Shown one piece after another: positions 53,922 to 62,795 of a stretch of 64,000 nucleotides of DNA. The DNA is taken from the NCBI RefSeq assembly GCF_048323675.1, contig NZ_JBLWFK010000002.1:1054001-1118000 (forward strand). Direction: 5' to 3'. The notes under the pieces were generated by a model that saw nothing but the letters and a program-made list of their open reading frames with translations, did not search any database and was not told the DNA's origin. The position numbers were made by a program, and so were the translations under genes. How positions within the stretch are numbered: the stretch's first letter is position 1; each line of letters starts with the position of its first letter. This DNA is from Mangrovimicrobium sp048323675 (lineage in GTDB: Bacteria; Pseudomonadota; Gammaproteobacteria; Pseudomonadales; Halieaceae).

Positions 53922-54082
53922 CAAGAACACCTGAAGTCCCGCCCCGAAAACCATTCGACAAGCAGGGTAATAGCGCCCTTCAAATTGTCCGACCTAAAAG
54001 GTAAACTAGCGCCCGCCGAGACCGGGCGGCCTGTTCTTCCCCGGTGCATTGAAGTGAAATACCCCGAGAGGCATCCAGGACC

Positions 54083-54406
<324 letters not shown>

Positions 54407-54438
54407 GACCCGCGCGTTCCGCACCAGCGGTTTGCAGG

Positions 54439-54467
54439 AAAAAGCCCCGCCATGGCGGGGCTTTTTT
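54439..54467 (+). terminator. intrinsic terminator after fdxA
   Basis: AAGCCCCGCC pairs with GGCGGGGCTT around a short AT loop, followed by TTTTTT, beginning about 30 bp after the fdxA stop. Confidence 0.9.
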
Positions 54468-54525
54468 ATGGCTAGAATAACGACAGGTCGCACGGCCGGT
54501 GCGTACCAGGGAGACAACTGGCGGG

Positions 54526-55152
54526 ATGGTGGATAGCACATCGCATCCGGGAGATAGCGCCCAATCCGGGACAGGGACCGGCATTCTTTTGCTGGCGGCG
54601 GGCTTTGGCCGCCGCTTTGGCAGCGACAAGCGCTCGACCCTGCTCGCCGACGGCGAGAGCCTCCTGGTCGCCAGTACCCGCCGCGCACTGGCCAGCGGGC
54701 TGGCGGTGCGGGTCTGCCTGCGCCCGGAAGACCACGCACTGGCGCAGGCTCTGCAGTCGCTCGGCGCTGCGGTCATCCACTGCCCGCGCGCCGGGGCCGG
54801 TATGGGAGCGACGCTGGCCGATGGCATTGCCCGGTGCGGTGACTGGGACGGGGTGCTGGTGGCGCTGGGCGACATGCCCTGGGTAGCGCCGGAGAGTTTC
54901 CGCGCGGTGGCCCGGGGGCTGGAAAAGGCGCGCCTGTGTCGCCCCAGTTACCGCGGCGAGAGCGGACATCCGGTGGGTTTTCGCAGGGACTTGTTCGGCG
55001 AACTGCGCCGCCTTGAGGGCGACCAGGGCGCGCGTGAGATTGTGCGACGTCATCGCGCACAACTGCGCGACCTGCCGCTTGAAGATCCGGGCATCCTGCG
55101 CGACATCGACAGGCCTGCCGACCTCGACTCGGGCACACCGACTCCCCTATAG
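54526..55152 (+). CDS. MobA/MocA-like nucleotidyltransferase
   Basis: This protein of about 208 residues has a nucleotidyltransferase fold with the N-terminal LLLAAGFGRRFGSDKR motif, VLVALGDMPWV (metal-binding Asp) and SGHPVGFRRDLFGEL. These match molybdenum-cofactor cytidylyl- or guanylyltransferases and MobA-like proteins. No xanthine-dehydrogenase-type gene is adjacent. The ATG at 54526 is used; an upstream GTG at 54499 is also in frame. Confidence 0.85.
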   Translation: MVDSTSHPGDSAQSGTGTGILLLAAGFGRRFGSDKRSTLLADGESLLVASTRRALASGLAVRVCLRPEDHALAQALQSLGAAVIHCPRAGAGMGATLADGIARCGDWDGVLVALGDMPWVAPESFRAVARGLEKARLCRPSYRGESGHPVGFRRDLFGELRRLEGDQGAREIVRRHRAQLRDLPLEDPGILRDIDRPADLDSGTPTPL

Positions 55153-55198
55153 TGCAGGCTGCAACACCCGCATTTTTGAACAGAACGAACCGAGAACA

Positions 55199-55975
55199 AT
55201 GAACCAGGATTCCAACCCCGAAAAATTCAGCCTCGACTGGCGTATCGCCCTGGGCTTCGGCCTCTCCCTGCTGTGGGTCACCGGGGGCATGCTGTATCTC
55301 TCGTTCATTGTCGGGCTCGACAATTTTATCCACCTTCCCACAGCGGATATCGGCAGTTTTCTCGAGGGCGCTTTCGCCCCCCTCGCCTTTCTCTGGCTGG
55401 TCATCGGCCATTTCATGCAGCAGAAAGAGATCTCCGCCAACACCAAGGCCATCGGCATCCAGGAACGCAGCGCGCGGCGGCTGGAAATGCACGCCCAGCG
55501 CGATTCCTTCTTCAAGCTACAGCTACTGGTGGAAGAACAGCTCGGCGCGATCGCTGCGTTCCTCTTTATGACGGTCGCCGGCCCCGACGGCAGCGGCGCA
55601 ATAAGTGCTGAAGACTTTGCCCGGGAGCGGGCCGGTGCCGCGGATATGGACTCAAACTGGTTCGTGCGCAAGCTGGTCGCGCTGGCGGTGGAAAACCGCC
55701 AGGACCCGGAGGCCATGCACAACATTTTCTTCGGTACTGAACTGAGGGTAAAACACTCGGAGAATTTCGTCCGCACGTTCCGCAAATTGCTGCAGGCGGC
55801 GGAGGCGGTCGACACTGACGACATGGTGCGCGACGCCCTGCTTAACGGCTCCCCCTCAGGGATTCTCTACCGGATCATCCTGATGACTGAGGGTGAGGAA
55901 TTGATCGACACTCTGCTGGGCATGTCCAACGAGCCCGGCAGCGGGCGACCGATGCGCCCTGGCAGTTCCGTTTGA
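55199..55975 (+). CDS. two-helix membrane protein of unknown function
   Basis: This 258-residue protein has two hydrophobic segments (about 15-40 and 56-72) and then a hydrophilic region with a coiled-coil-like stretch (QQKEISANTKAIGIQERSAR). The rest is helical and soluble, with no recognised motif. Similar two-helix, long-tail architecture occurs in uncharacterised marine bacterial proteins. It lies 47 bp after the nucleotidyltransferase gene on the same strand. Confidence 0.7.
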   Translation: MNQDSNPEKFSLDWRIALGFGLSLLWVTGGMLYLSFIVGLDNFIHLPTADIGSFLEGAFAPLAFLWLVIGHFMQQKEISANTKAIGIQERSARRLEMHAQRDSFFKLQLLVEEQLGAIAAFLFMTVAGPDGSGAISAEDFARERAGAADMDSNWFVRKLVALAVENRQDPEAMHNIFFGTELRVKHSENFVRTFRKLLQAAEAVDTDDMVRDALLNGSPSGILYRIILMTEGEELIDTLLGMSNEPGSGRPMRPGSSV

Positions 55976-55983
55976 TCACCGCT

Positions 55984-56050
55984 AGCCGCAGTTCCCTGCC
56001 CGGGTTGCGGGCGCCCCTGCGACAGTAAGCGCAGGGAAACCCCCGCGGCT
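55984..56050. repeat. interrupted inverted repeat between convergent genes
   Basis: AGCCGC (55984-55989) with TTCCCTGC (55992-55999) pairs with GCAGGGAA (56031-56038) and GCGGCT (56045-56050). The interior also folds. It lies in the 78-bp space between two convergent genes and could end both transcripts, although there is no T-run. Confidence 0.45.
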
Positions 56051-56053
56051 CAC

Positions 56054-57259
56054 TCAGGCAATCACTCCGGCCTCTCGCAGTTCGGCCTGCGCCTCCTCGG
56101 ACAGCCCGAGCATCGCTCCGAGCACCTCCTCGTTGTGGCTGCCGATGGCGCCACCGGGCCATTCGGTGCGTCCCGGCGTCCCCGCCAGCTTCGGCAGGAT
56201 CGCCGGAATCTTCAACGGTGCGCCGTCGATCTCCACCTGTTCGAACATCCCCCGGGCGATGAAGTGCTCGTCGGCCATCATGTCGGCGACCGAGTTGATC
56301 GGACCCACCGGCACCCGCACCTCCTCGAGAATGTCGATGACCTGCTGCGACGAGAGCCCGGCGCACCAGTGCGCCAGCGCCGCGTCGATTTCCGCCTCGT
56401 GGCGCACCCGGCCGGCGTTGTCCGCCATCTCCGGGTTTTGCGCCATGTCGGAACGGCCCGCCGCGGTCATCAGGCGCTTGAAGATGGAATCGCCGTTGCC
56501 GCCGATTACCACGTACTTGCCATCCCGGCAGGGGTAGGTGTTGGTGGGGACGATACCGGTCACCGTGGTGCCGGAGGGCTGGCGAATCACGCCGGCGCCA
56601 TCGTATTCCGGAACGATGGCCTCCATCAGGTTGAAAATGGATTCGTAGAGGGCGACATCCACTACCTGCCCCTCACCGCCGGCGCGGCCGCGCTGGATCA
56701 GGGCCATGGTAATCCCCAGCGCCGCGTGGATCGCCGCAAGGGTATCGCCCATGGAGATATTGGTGCGCACCGGCGCCTTGCCCGGTTCGCCGTTGATGTA
56801 GCGGAAACCGGCAAAACCCTCGGTCACCGAGGCGTAGCCCGGCTTGCTGGCGTAGGGACCGTCCTGGCCGTAACCGGAAATGCGCGCGTAAACCAGCCCC
56901 GGATTCTCCTGCTTGAGATCCTCCGGTCCCATGCCCCAGCTTTCCATCAGGCCCGGGCGGAAATTTTCCACCACCACGTCCGCGCCACGCAGCAGTTCCC
57001 GGGCCAGCGCCCTGCCCCGCTCGTGTTTCAGGTCCAGGGTCACGCTTTTCTTGTTGCGCCCGAGGCTGCGGTACCAGAGGGAGGTGCCGTCGCGGACTTC
57101 GCGCCAACCGCGGATCGGGTCGCCGCCCGGCGGCTCGACCTTGATGACCTCCGCGCCGAAGTAGGCGAGGATGGTTCCGGTAAAGGGACCCGCCAGCAAC
57201 TGGCCGAGTTCGATGACACGGATGCCGTCCAGGGGGCGCTGTGGTGATTGGGCTGTCAT
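56054..57259 (-). CDS. CaiB/BaiF family III CoA-transferase
   Basis: This 401-residue protein has the N-terminal LDGIRVIELGQLLAGPFTG, FGAEVIKVEPPGGDPIRG, and the GRNKKSVTLDLKHERGRALARELL block. The catalytic Asp lies in INGEPGKAPVRTNISMGDTLAA. Such enzymes move CoA between acyl acids. It sits between the plus-strand membrane-protein gene and rpoS without a clear partner, and interrupts the usual fdxA-rpoS order. Confidence 0.92.
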   Translation of the reverse strand: MTAQSPQRPLDGIRVIELGQLLAGPFTGTILAYFGAEVIKVEPPGGDPIRGWREVRDGTSLWYRSLGRNKKSVTLDLKHERGRALARELLRGADVVVENFRPGLMESWGMGPEDLKQENPGLVYARISGYGQDGPYASKPGYASVTEGFAGFRYINGEPGKAPVRTNISMGDTLAAIHAALGITMALIQRGRAGGEGQVVDVALYESIFNLMEAIVPEYDGAGVIRQPSGTTVTGIVPTNTYPCRDGKYVVIGGNGDSIFKRLMTAAGRSDMAQNPEMADNAGRVRHEAEIDAALAHWCAGLSSQQVIDILEEVRVPVGPINSVADMMADEHFIARGMFEQVEIDGAPLKIPAILPKLAGTPGRTEWPGGAIGSHNEEVLGAMLGLSEEAQAELREAGVIA

Positions 57260-57406
57260 TGAAGATGCTCCGCAGTTTGATGCGAAGCGGCATTAGAACA
57301 AAAAATGCCGGGCGTTGCCGGTATTTTTCCGCCTGCCGGGAAGGAGCCCGCACTGTGCGTTGCGACGCAACACCATGAAGGTGGCCCCGGGCTTCCATGC
57401 GGGCAC

Positions 57407-57433
57407 AAAAAAAGGCGCGTTAACCGCGCCTTT
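57407..57433 (-). terminator. intrinsic terminator of rpoS
   Basis: On the minus strand GGCGCG pairs with CGCGCC around a short loop and is followed by a run of seven T. It begins about 20 bp after the rpoS stop. Confidence 0.85.
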
Positions 57434-57450
57434 CAGGGTTCGATACCAGT

Positions 57451-58464
57451 TCAGGTAAACAGGGATTCGCTGTTGAGCCCGTGGGTTTCCATGATGCCGC
57501 GCAGGCGCTTCAGCGCCTCGACCTGGATCTGCCGCACGCGCTCGCGGGTGAGGCCGATCTCGCGACCCACTTCCTCCAGGGTGCTGCTCTCGTGCCCGCG
57601 CAGCCCGAAGCGGCGCACCACGACCTCGCGCTGCTTCTCGCTGAGTTCGTCGAGCCAGGCCGCAATGCTTTCCTTGATGTCGGAATCCTGCAGCAGTTCG
57701 GAGGGATCGTTCTCGGCGTGGTCGGCAATGGTATCGACCACCACCTTGTCGGAATCCGGCCCCACCGGCACATCCACGGAGCTCACCCGTTCGTTGAGGC
57801 CGAGCAGGCGCTTGACGTCCGCCGCGGGCTTGTCGAGCATCTCGGCAATTTCCTCCGCGGTGGGTTCGTGGTCGAGCTTCTGGGTCAGCTCCCGCGCGGC
57901 GCGCAGGTAGACGTTGAGTTCCTTGACCACGTGGATCGGCAGGCGGATGGTCCGCGTCTGGTTCATGATCGCCCGCTCGATGGTCTGGCGAATCCACCAG
58001 GTCGCGTAGGTGGAGAAGCGGAAACCGCGCTCGGGGTCGAATTTTTCCACCGCGCGGATCAGGCCCAGGTTGCCCTCTTCGATCAGGTCCAGGAGCGTGA
58101 GGCCGCGGTTGATATAGCGGCGGGAGATCTTGACCACCAGCCGCAGGTTGCTCTCGATCATGCGCCGGCGCCCTTCCTCGACACCCTTGCGGGCGAGGCG
58201 GGCATAGTGCTTTTCTTCGTCGGGAGTGAGCAGCGGCGAATAGCCGATCTCGTTCAGGTAGAGCTGGGTGACGTCCAGCGACTTCTCGACCCGGCTGGCG
58301 GTGCGCGCCTTGGCCTCGTCGAACATTTCGTCCTCGTCGAGGACTGCGGCGTCGTCATCCCCGTCGTCGAAGTCATCCGGCTCGTCAGAGATGGCGACCA
58401 TCGCAGCACGACTGGCGTTGTCGTCGTCGGCATCTGTGCCGGCGGAAGAAACCTCACGTTTCAT
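57451..58464 (-). CDS. rpoS: RNA polymerase sigma factor RpoS
   Basis: This 337-residue stationary-phase/general-stress sigma factor has an acidic N-terminus (DEPDDFDDGDDD), region 1.2 (DVTQLYLNEIGYSPLLT), region 2 (RLVVKISRRYINRGLTLLDL, FSTYATWWIRQTIERAI), region 3 (RLPIHVVKELNVYLRAAREL) and region 4 (LEEVGREIGLTRERVRQIQ). The ATG at 58464 has an AAGGGG site; the open frame further upstream is not conserved. It is downstream of nlpD, whose 3' region and the 317-bp spacer must hold its promoters. Confidence 0.97.
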   Translation of the reverse strand: MKREVSSAGTDADDDNASRAAMVAISDEPDDFDDGDDDAAVLDEDEMFDEAKARTASRVEKSLDVTQLYLNEIGYSPLLTPDEEKHYARLARKGVEEGRRRMIESNLRLVVKISRRYINRGLTLLDLIEEGNLGLIRAVEKFDPERGFRFSTYATWWIRQTIERAIMNQTRTIRLPIHVVKELNVYLRAARELTQKLDHEPTAEEIAEMLDKPAADVKRLLGLNERVSSVDVPVGPDSDKVVVDTIADHAENDPSELLQDSDIKESIAAWLDELSEKQREVVVRRFGLRGHESSTLEEVGREIGLTRERVRQIQVEALKRLRGIMETHGLNSESLFT

Positions 58465-58781
58465 CGCAACCCCTTTATCAAGAACCTTCCGTGAATTCCC
58501 TTTCCGGCACCTCGTTTGCTCCAGACTCATGGCCATCCCTCGTCCTGTTCTGGTTATTGAGAGCCCAAATACCGCCGGGTCGAACAGGCTACCCCAAGCG
58601 AAAGGATAAAAACAAGCTCCTTTGCAAAAGATTGCAATAGCTAGCTTATCATCCCTGGCTGGGCCACCGTGCACTCGCTGCCACCGCTGGCAGACACTGG
58701 AGGGCGATTATGCGCCGGCTCCGCAGGCCTGGGTATTACCATTCATTACCGACGGGATCTGGAACCGATTGATACCGTAAA
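58465..58781. other. 317-bp nlpD-rpoS spacer
   Basis: No gene is visible. Two self-complementary TTGCAA words stand one helical turn apart (58622-58627 and 58632-58637), next to an AT-rich stretch on the rpoS side. They may be a regulator site or part of the rpoS promoter. No confident -35/-10 pair can be drawn by eye. Confidence 0.35.
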
Positions 58782-59618
58782 TCACCGCCTGGGCAGCACC
58801 CCTGTGGGGTCGATCGGCTTGCCGTCGCGGCGTATTTCGAAGTGCAGTTTTACCCGGTCGGTGCCGCTGCTGCCCTTGCGGGCCAGCGACTGGCCGCTAC
58901 TGACATTCTGCCCTTCCTTCACCAGCAGCACCTCGTTGTGCCCGTAGGCGCTGAGGTAGTGCTCGTTGTGCTTGACGATGATCAACTCGCCGAGCCCCAC
59001 GATCCCGGTGCCGGCATAGACCACCTGGCCGGGGGCCACCGCTACCACCGCATCGCCACGCGCCCCCCCGATATCGATACCCTTGTGCACGGTTGCCGAG
59101 TAACCGCGGATGACCGGCCCGGAGGTCGGCCAGCGCCAGCCCTTGACGGGACCGAGCGCCGGGGAGGGTTGTGCCACAGTTTTAGCAGGTGCCGGTGACG
59201 GTTTGGTGACAGTGCTCGCGGGCGGCCGCGAAGTGCTGGCCGGGGGGGCCGCCGACGGCGTGGCCGCCGGGCGCGCCGCGCTGCTCGACTGCGCCGTGCG
59301 GGCTGGCAGATCAGCCTGTTCCAGCACCAGGCGCTGGCCGGGATAGATGGTATAGGGAGCCGCAATGCCGTTGGCCGCCGCCAGGCGCCGGTAATCCAGC
59401 CCGTAGCGAAAGGCGATGGAATACAGGGTGTCCCCGCGTTGCACGCTGTAGGTCTTGTGCGAACTGTGGGTCGCCACGCTGGGATTCGGGCCGCGGGCGT
59501 TGCGGTCTTCCACCGGCGCGGGGGCATTGCTGCCGCAGCCGGAAAGCTGCAGCAGCGCGAGCGCGAGGCCCAGCGCCTGTGCCAGTGTTGTTCCCCGTCC
59601 CTGCGCGCGCGAGGACAT
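58782..59618 (-). CDS. nlpD: NlpD-type murein hydrolase activator lipoprotein
   Basis: This 278-residue lipoprotein (lipobox LLQLSGC) has one LysM domain (about 55-99: YSVQRGDTLYSIAFRYGL) and, after a Pro/Ala/Ser-rich linker, a LytM (M23) domain with HKGIDIGG. The HxH zinc motif is replaced by LHFEI, consistent with an activator of amidases and not an active peptidase. The frame is open upstream across the DUF368 gene, but the ATG at 59618 is correct. Its stop is 317 bp from rpoS. Confidence 0.94.
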   Translation of the reverse strand: MSSRAQGRGTTLAQALGLALALLQLSGCGSNAPAPVEDRNARGPNPSVATHSSHKTYSVQRGDTLYSIAFRYGLDYRRLAAANGIAAPYTIYPGQRLVLEQADLPARTAQSSSAARPAATPSAAPPASTSRPPASTVTKPSPAPAKTVAQPSPALGPVKGWRWPTSGPVIRGYSATVHKGIDIGGARGDAVVAVAPGQVVYAGTGIVGLGELIIVKHNEHYLSAYGHNEVLLVKEGQNVSSGQSLARKGSSGTDRVKLHFEIRRDGKPIDPTGVLPRR

Positions 59619-59626
59619 CGATAGCC

Positions 59627-60580
59627 TCAGCCCGTCGGGGCGCCCTGTTGCATGCGCCCCCACTGGTTGTCGATCAACCAGACCAGCGCGAAACCCGCCA
59701 GCATCAACAGGGAGCACAAGAGAATCTGGGGTTCGCTGCCGGTGATGGCCTCGAATTGCCCGGGGGAGACCGGCCACTGGTGCGCCGGCTTCGGTGTGCC
59801 ATCGCTCGACGCCACCCACTGCAGTACCTGCTTCCAGGGCCACACCACCAGCAGCGAACCGAACAGGAAACCGGTCAGCAAGGCCATGGTGCCGGCGTGG
59901 TAGCGGTGCAGCAGCCAGTAAAGGAAACGCGAGAAACACAGCAGGCCGCTGGCGGCGCCACAGGCGAACACCCCGATAAAGACGATATCCAGCCCCTTGA
60001 GCGCGGCCAGCACGGTGCCGTACATCCCCAGCAGCACCAGGATGAAACTGCCGGAGATACCCGGCAGGATCATGGCGCAGATGGCGATGAAGCCGGAGAC
60101 AAACACGCCGGGCAGGCCGATATGCAGGTTGACGGTCGGGCTCAGGGCGATGGTGGCGGCGATCGCGATGCCGCCGGCCAGGCTGCCGAGGCGCTGCGGG
60201 TTCCAGTGGTCTACCTGTTTCAGCAGCACCAGGGCCGAGGCGAGAATCAGCCCGAAGAAAAACGCCCACAGCGGTACCGGGTGATGCTCCAGCACCCAGC
60301 CGAGGATCCGCGCCAGGGTCAGCACACTGGTGCCGATACCCGCCAGCAGGCAGAGCAGGAAGCCGCCGTTGACATGGTTGAAGGCGGCGCGGATATCGAG
60401 GCGCAGCAGCAGTTTCACGAAGGTGAGATCGAAGGCGCGGATACTGCCGAGCAGGGTATCGTAGATGCCGGTAATGAACGCCATGGTGCCGCCGGAAACC
60501 CCGGGCACGATATCCGCGGCGCCCATCAGCAGGCCACGCAGGAAAATGCCGAGTCGGTTCCTGTTGTCGGATGTAGTCAT
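59627..60580 (-). CDS. popT: DUF368 polyprenyl-phosphate transporter (PopT-like)
   Basis: This 317-residue membrane protein has about nine hydrophobic segments and two copies of the hallmark motif (GAADIVPGVSGGTMAFITG and AMILPGISGSFILVLLG). DUF368 proteins recycle undecaprenyl phosphate across the cytoplasmic membrane. It lies 8 bp before nlpD and 3 bp after pcm, in the place where surE is often found in this locus. A membrane-lipid-carrier role would fit beside the murein activator NlpD. Confidence 0.92.
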   Translation of the reverse strand: MTTSDNRNRLGIFLRGLLMGAADIVPGVSGGTMAFITGIYDTLLGSIRAFDLTFVKLLLRLDIRAAFNHVNGGFLLCLLAGIGTSVLTLARILGWVLEHHPVPLWAFFFGLILASALVLLKQVDHWNPQRLGSLAGGIAIAATIALSPTVNLHIGLPGVFVSGFIAICAMILPGISGSFILVLLGMYGTVLAALKGLDIVFIGVFACGAASGLLCFSRFLYWLLHRYHAGTMALLTGFLFGSLLVVWPWKQVLQWVASSDGTPKPAHQWPVSPGQFEAITGSEPQILLCSLLMLAGFALVWLIDNQWGRMQQGAPTG

Positions 60581-60583
60581 CGG

Positions 60584-61216
60584 TCAGCGCACCGTGCCCG
60601 GCCGCAGGGGCACGAAGCGCACCGCTTCGACCACCCGGGTTTCAAAGCCCTCGTGGGTCCGGTCGACCACGTGCAGGTGCTGGACATCGCCCCCCACGGG
60701 GATCACCAGGCGCCCGCCGGGTGCCAGTTGCTCCAGCAACTGTTCCGGGATGTATTCGGGCGCGGCGGCGGCGAGGATACCGTCGAAGGGCCCGCGCTCG
60801 GGCCAGCCGAGGCTGCCGTCCGCGTGGTTGACGTGCACGTTGCGCAGCTTGAGCTGGCGCATCCGCTGGCGCGCCTTCTGCAGCAGCGGCTTGATCCGCT
60901 CGACGCTGTAGACCTCGGGCACCAGCTGGGCGAGGATCGCGGTCTGGTAACCGGAACCGGTGCCGATTTCCAGCACCCGCCGGGGGGTCCCGCGCTCCAG
61001 CAGCAGTTCGGTCATGCGGGCGACGATATAGGGTTGCGAGAGGGTCTGCTGGTAGCCGATCGGCAGGGCGACATCCTCGTAGGCGCGATGGGCCATCGCC
61101 TCGTCCAGGAACAGGTGGCGCGGCGTGGTACGGATAACATCCAGTACCCGATGATCACGTATGCCCTGGTCTGACAGCCGCTGGATCAGGCGCTCCCTGG
61201 TCCGCTGCGACGTCAT
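60584..61216 (-). CDS. pcm: protein-L-isoaspartate O-methyltransferase
   Basis: This 210-residue enzyme repairs isoaspartyl residues in aged proteins. It has a SAM site EIGTGSGYQTAILAQL and the QTLSQPYIVARMTELL and VEAVRFVPL blocks. The start at MTSQRTRERL matches pseudomonad Pcm; a GTG at 61258 would add 14 residues and cannot be excluded. It follows truD closely and precedes the DUF368 gene by 3 bp. Confidence 0.95.
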   Translation of the reverse strand: MTSQRTRERLIQRLSDQGIRDHRVLDVIRTTPRHLFLDEAMAHRAYEDVALPIGYQQTLSQPYIVARMTELLLERGTPRRVLEIGTGSGYQTAILAQLVPEVYSVERIKPLLQKARQRMRQLKLRNVHVNHADGSLGWPERGPFDGILAAAAPEYIPEQLLEQLAPGGRLVIPVGGDVQHLHVVDRTHEGFETRVVEAVRFVPLRPGTVR

Positions 61217-61275
61217 ACCAATGCCGTTGAGGTCCACCCCGCTTACTCCCCGTACCACCTGGATTGTTCCACCCC

Positions 61276-62313
61276 TTATTCTCTTTCGTTCCCGCTGGCG
61301 ACCGTCTCGGCGAACCCGGCGATCAGCGCCGTGGCGAATCCCCCAGCGCCGAGTTCGAAGGTCAACAGCAGGCTGTCATCTTCACAAAACTGCCAGCAAA
61401 AGTCATCAGCCATCAGCCGCGACGCGCGCCAGTCCAGTTGCAGGCCCTTCTGCTCCAGGAAACCGCAAACCGCCGATTCCCCGGCCAGCTGCTCGCGGTA
61501 GCCCGCGGCGGCCTGCGCCAGGGCGTCGCGCCCCTTGCCCCACAGGGGCAGGGCCGGGTGCAGGTCCGCCTCGGCGCAGCGCCGCTCGAGTTCCGCATCG
61601 GGCTGGCCGACTGCAAACAGGCTGTGGCTGCCCGCCAGCATGCAGACATCACCGGCGCACAGCCGGTTCCAGTTGCCCGCCGCCACGCGCGTCGCCAGCA
61701 ACTGGTTGAACAGCAGGGAGCGCAGGCACGACAGGTAGATGCTCTGCCGGTTGCGCGAGATCCTGCCGCCGCGCTGCATCCAGCTGCGCGCCTGGGACAG
61801 GGTCGCGCCGTCGCGGCCGAAGCGCTGGGCGCCAAAGTAATTGGGAACCCCCTGCGCGCGAATGTCGGCCAGTCGCTGTTCGATTGCGGCCCGCTCGCCC
61901 TGCAGCTGACGCAGGCGGATCGCGAAGCGGTTGGCGCGGTGCACGCCCCGGCGCAATTTGCGCCGGTGGCGGGTGGCTTCCAGCACCCGCACCTGCCCCC
62001 CTGCCTCCAGGCCGCGCCAGTCGGGTTCGGGCTTGCCGGCCAGGCCCACGCTGAACCACTGCCGGGTCACCGCGTTGCGGTCTTTCATGCCGCTGAAGCT
62101 GATATCGCGGGGATGGACGCCACTGAGCGTGGACAGCTGCTCCGCCAGCTCGGGCGTGGTGAGTTCGCGCTTTTCCAGGTAGAGAAAGGCGTGCTCCCCC
62201 TGCCCCTCCGGCTCGAAGCCGAGCTGCTCCTCCACCCGGAAATCCTCGGGAACAGTGCGCAGCACGGCGTGTGCGACCGGCGCTCCAGACGCCGTGGGCC
62301 AGTTCGGGATCAT
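61276..62313 (-). CDS. truD: tRNA pseudouridine(13) synthase TruD
   Basis: This 345-residue enzyme has the catalytic motif SGMKDRNAVTRQWFSV (Asp78), the N-terminal FRVEEQLGFEPEGQGEH block, RGVHRANRFAIRLR and VPNYFGAQRFG. Its ATG overlaps the ispF stop (ATGA). The open frame running upstream to 62844 is in a shadow of ispF/ispD and is not part of the gene. Confidence 0.96.
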   Translation of the reverse strand: MIPNWPTASGAPVAHAVLRTVPEDFRVEEQLGFEPEGQGEHAFLYLEKRELTTPELAEQLSTLSGVHPRDISFSGMKDRNAVTRQWFSVGLAGKPEPDWRGLEAGGQVRVLEATRHRRKLRRGVHRANRFAIRLRQLQGERAAIEQRLADIRAQGVPNYFGAQRFGRDGATLSQARSWMQRGGRISRNRQSIYLSCLRSLLFNQLLATRVAAGNWNRLCAGDVCMLAGSHSLFAVGQPDAELERRCAEADLHPALPLWGKGRDALAQAAAGYREQLAGESAVCGFLEQKGLQLDWRASRLMADDFCWQFCEDDSLLLTFELGAGGFATALIAGFAETVASGNERE

Positions 62314-62795
62314 TCGCTGCCGGCACCCAGCAGGACCACCGCGTGGGCGGCGATGCCCTCCTCCCGCCCGGCGAAACCGAGGCCCTCGGTCGTGGTGGCC
62401 TTGACGTTGACCCGGTCGGCGGGCACCTGCATGTCGGCGGCGAGGTTGGCGCACATCGCGGCGATGTGCGGCGCCATTTTCGGTGCCTGCGCCACCAGGG
62501 TCATGTCCGCATTGACCACCGCGAAGCCCGCCGCGCCAACCAGTTGTATCACCTGCCGCAACAGCGCGCGGCTGTCGGCGCCGGCATAGGCGGCGTCGCT
62601 GTCGGGAAAATGGCGGCCGATATCGCCGGCGCCGATGGCCCCCAGCAGCGCGTCGCAGAGCGCATGCACCAGCACATCGCCATCGGAATGGGCGAGCAGG
62701 CCGCGGCGGTGGGGAATCCGGACTCCGCCAATGACAATCCCGTCGCCCTCGCCGAAGCGGTGCACATCGTAGCCGTGGCCGATTCGCATGTTCAC
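62310..62795 (-). CDS. ispF: 2-C-methyl-D-erythritol 2,4-cyclodiphosphate synthase
   Basis: This 161-residue MEP-pathway enzyme has the metal-binding GHGYDVHRF, LAHSDGDVLVHALCDALLGA and NVKATTTEGLGFAGR motifs. The GTG at 62795 overlaps the ispD stop (GTGA); an ATG two codons later is also possible. It is encoded downstream of ispD, overlapping it and truD. Confidence 0.97.
   Translation of the reverse strand: MNMRIGHGYDVHRFGEGDGIVIGGVRIPHRRGLLAHSDGDVLVHALCDALLGAIGAGDIGRHFPDSDAAYAGADSRALLRQVIQLVGAAGFAVVNADMTLVAQAPKMAPHIAAMCANLAADMQVPADRVNVKATTTEGLGFAGREEGIAAHAVVLLGAGSE

Larger units (their letters stand above)
53497..54082. other. 586-bp mutS-fdxA intergenic region with inverted element pair
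   Basis: The region holds elements C and D in opposite orientation, a spacer with a direct ATGCTCCGAA repeat (53696-53705 and 53785-53794) and the fdxA leader. I see no gene in it. Confidence 0.7.

Noticed and set aside
53497..54082. CRISPR array or tRNA gene in the mutS-fdxA spacer
   Set aside because: The repeated units are two inverted palindromic elements with no spacer array, and no cloverleaf can be drawn.
59619..60269. N-terminal extension of nlpD upstream of 59618
   Set aside because: The extension overlaps the DUF368 gene in another frame and lacks similarity; the lipobox signal peptide begins at 59618.
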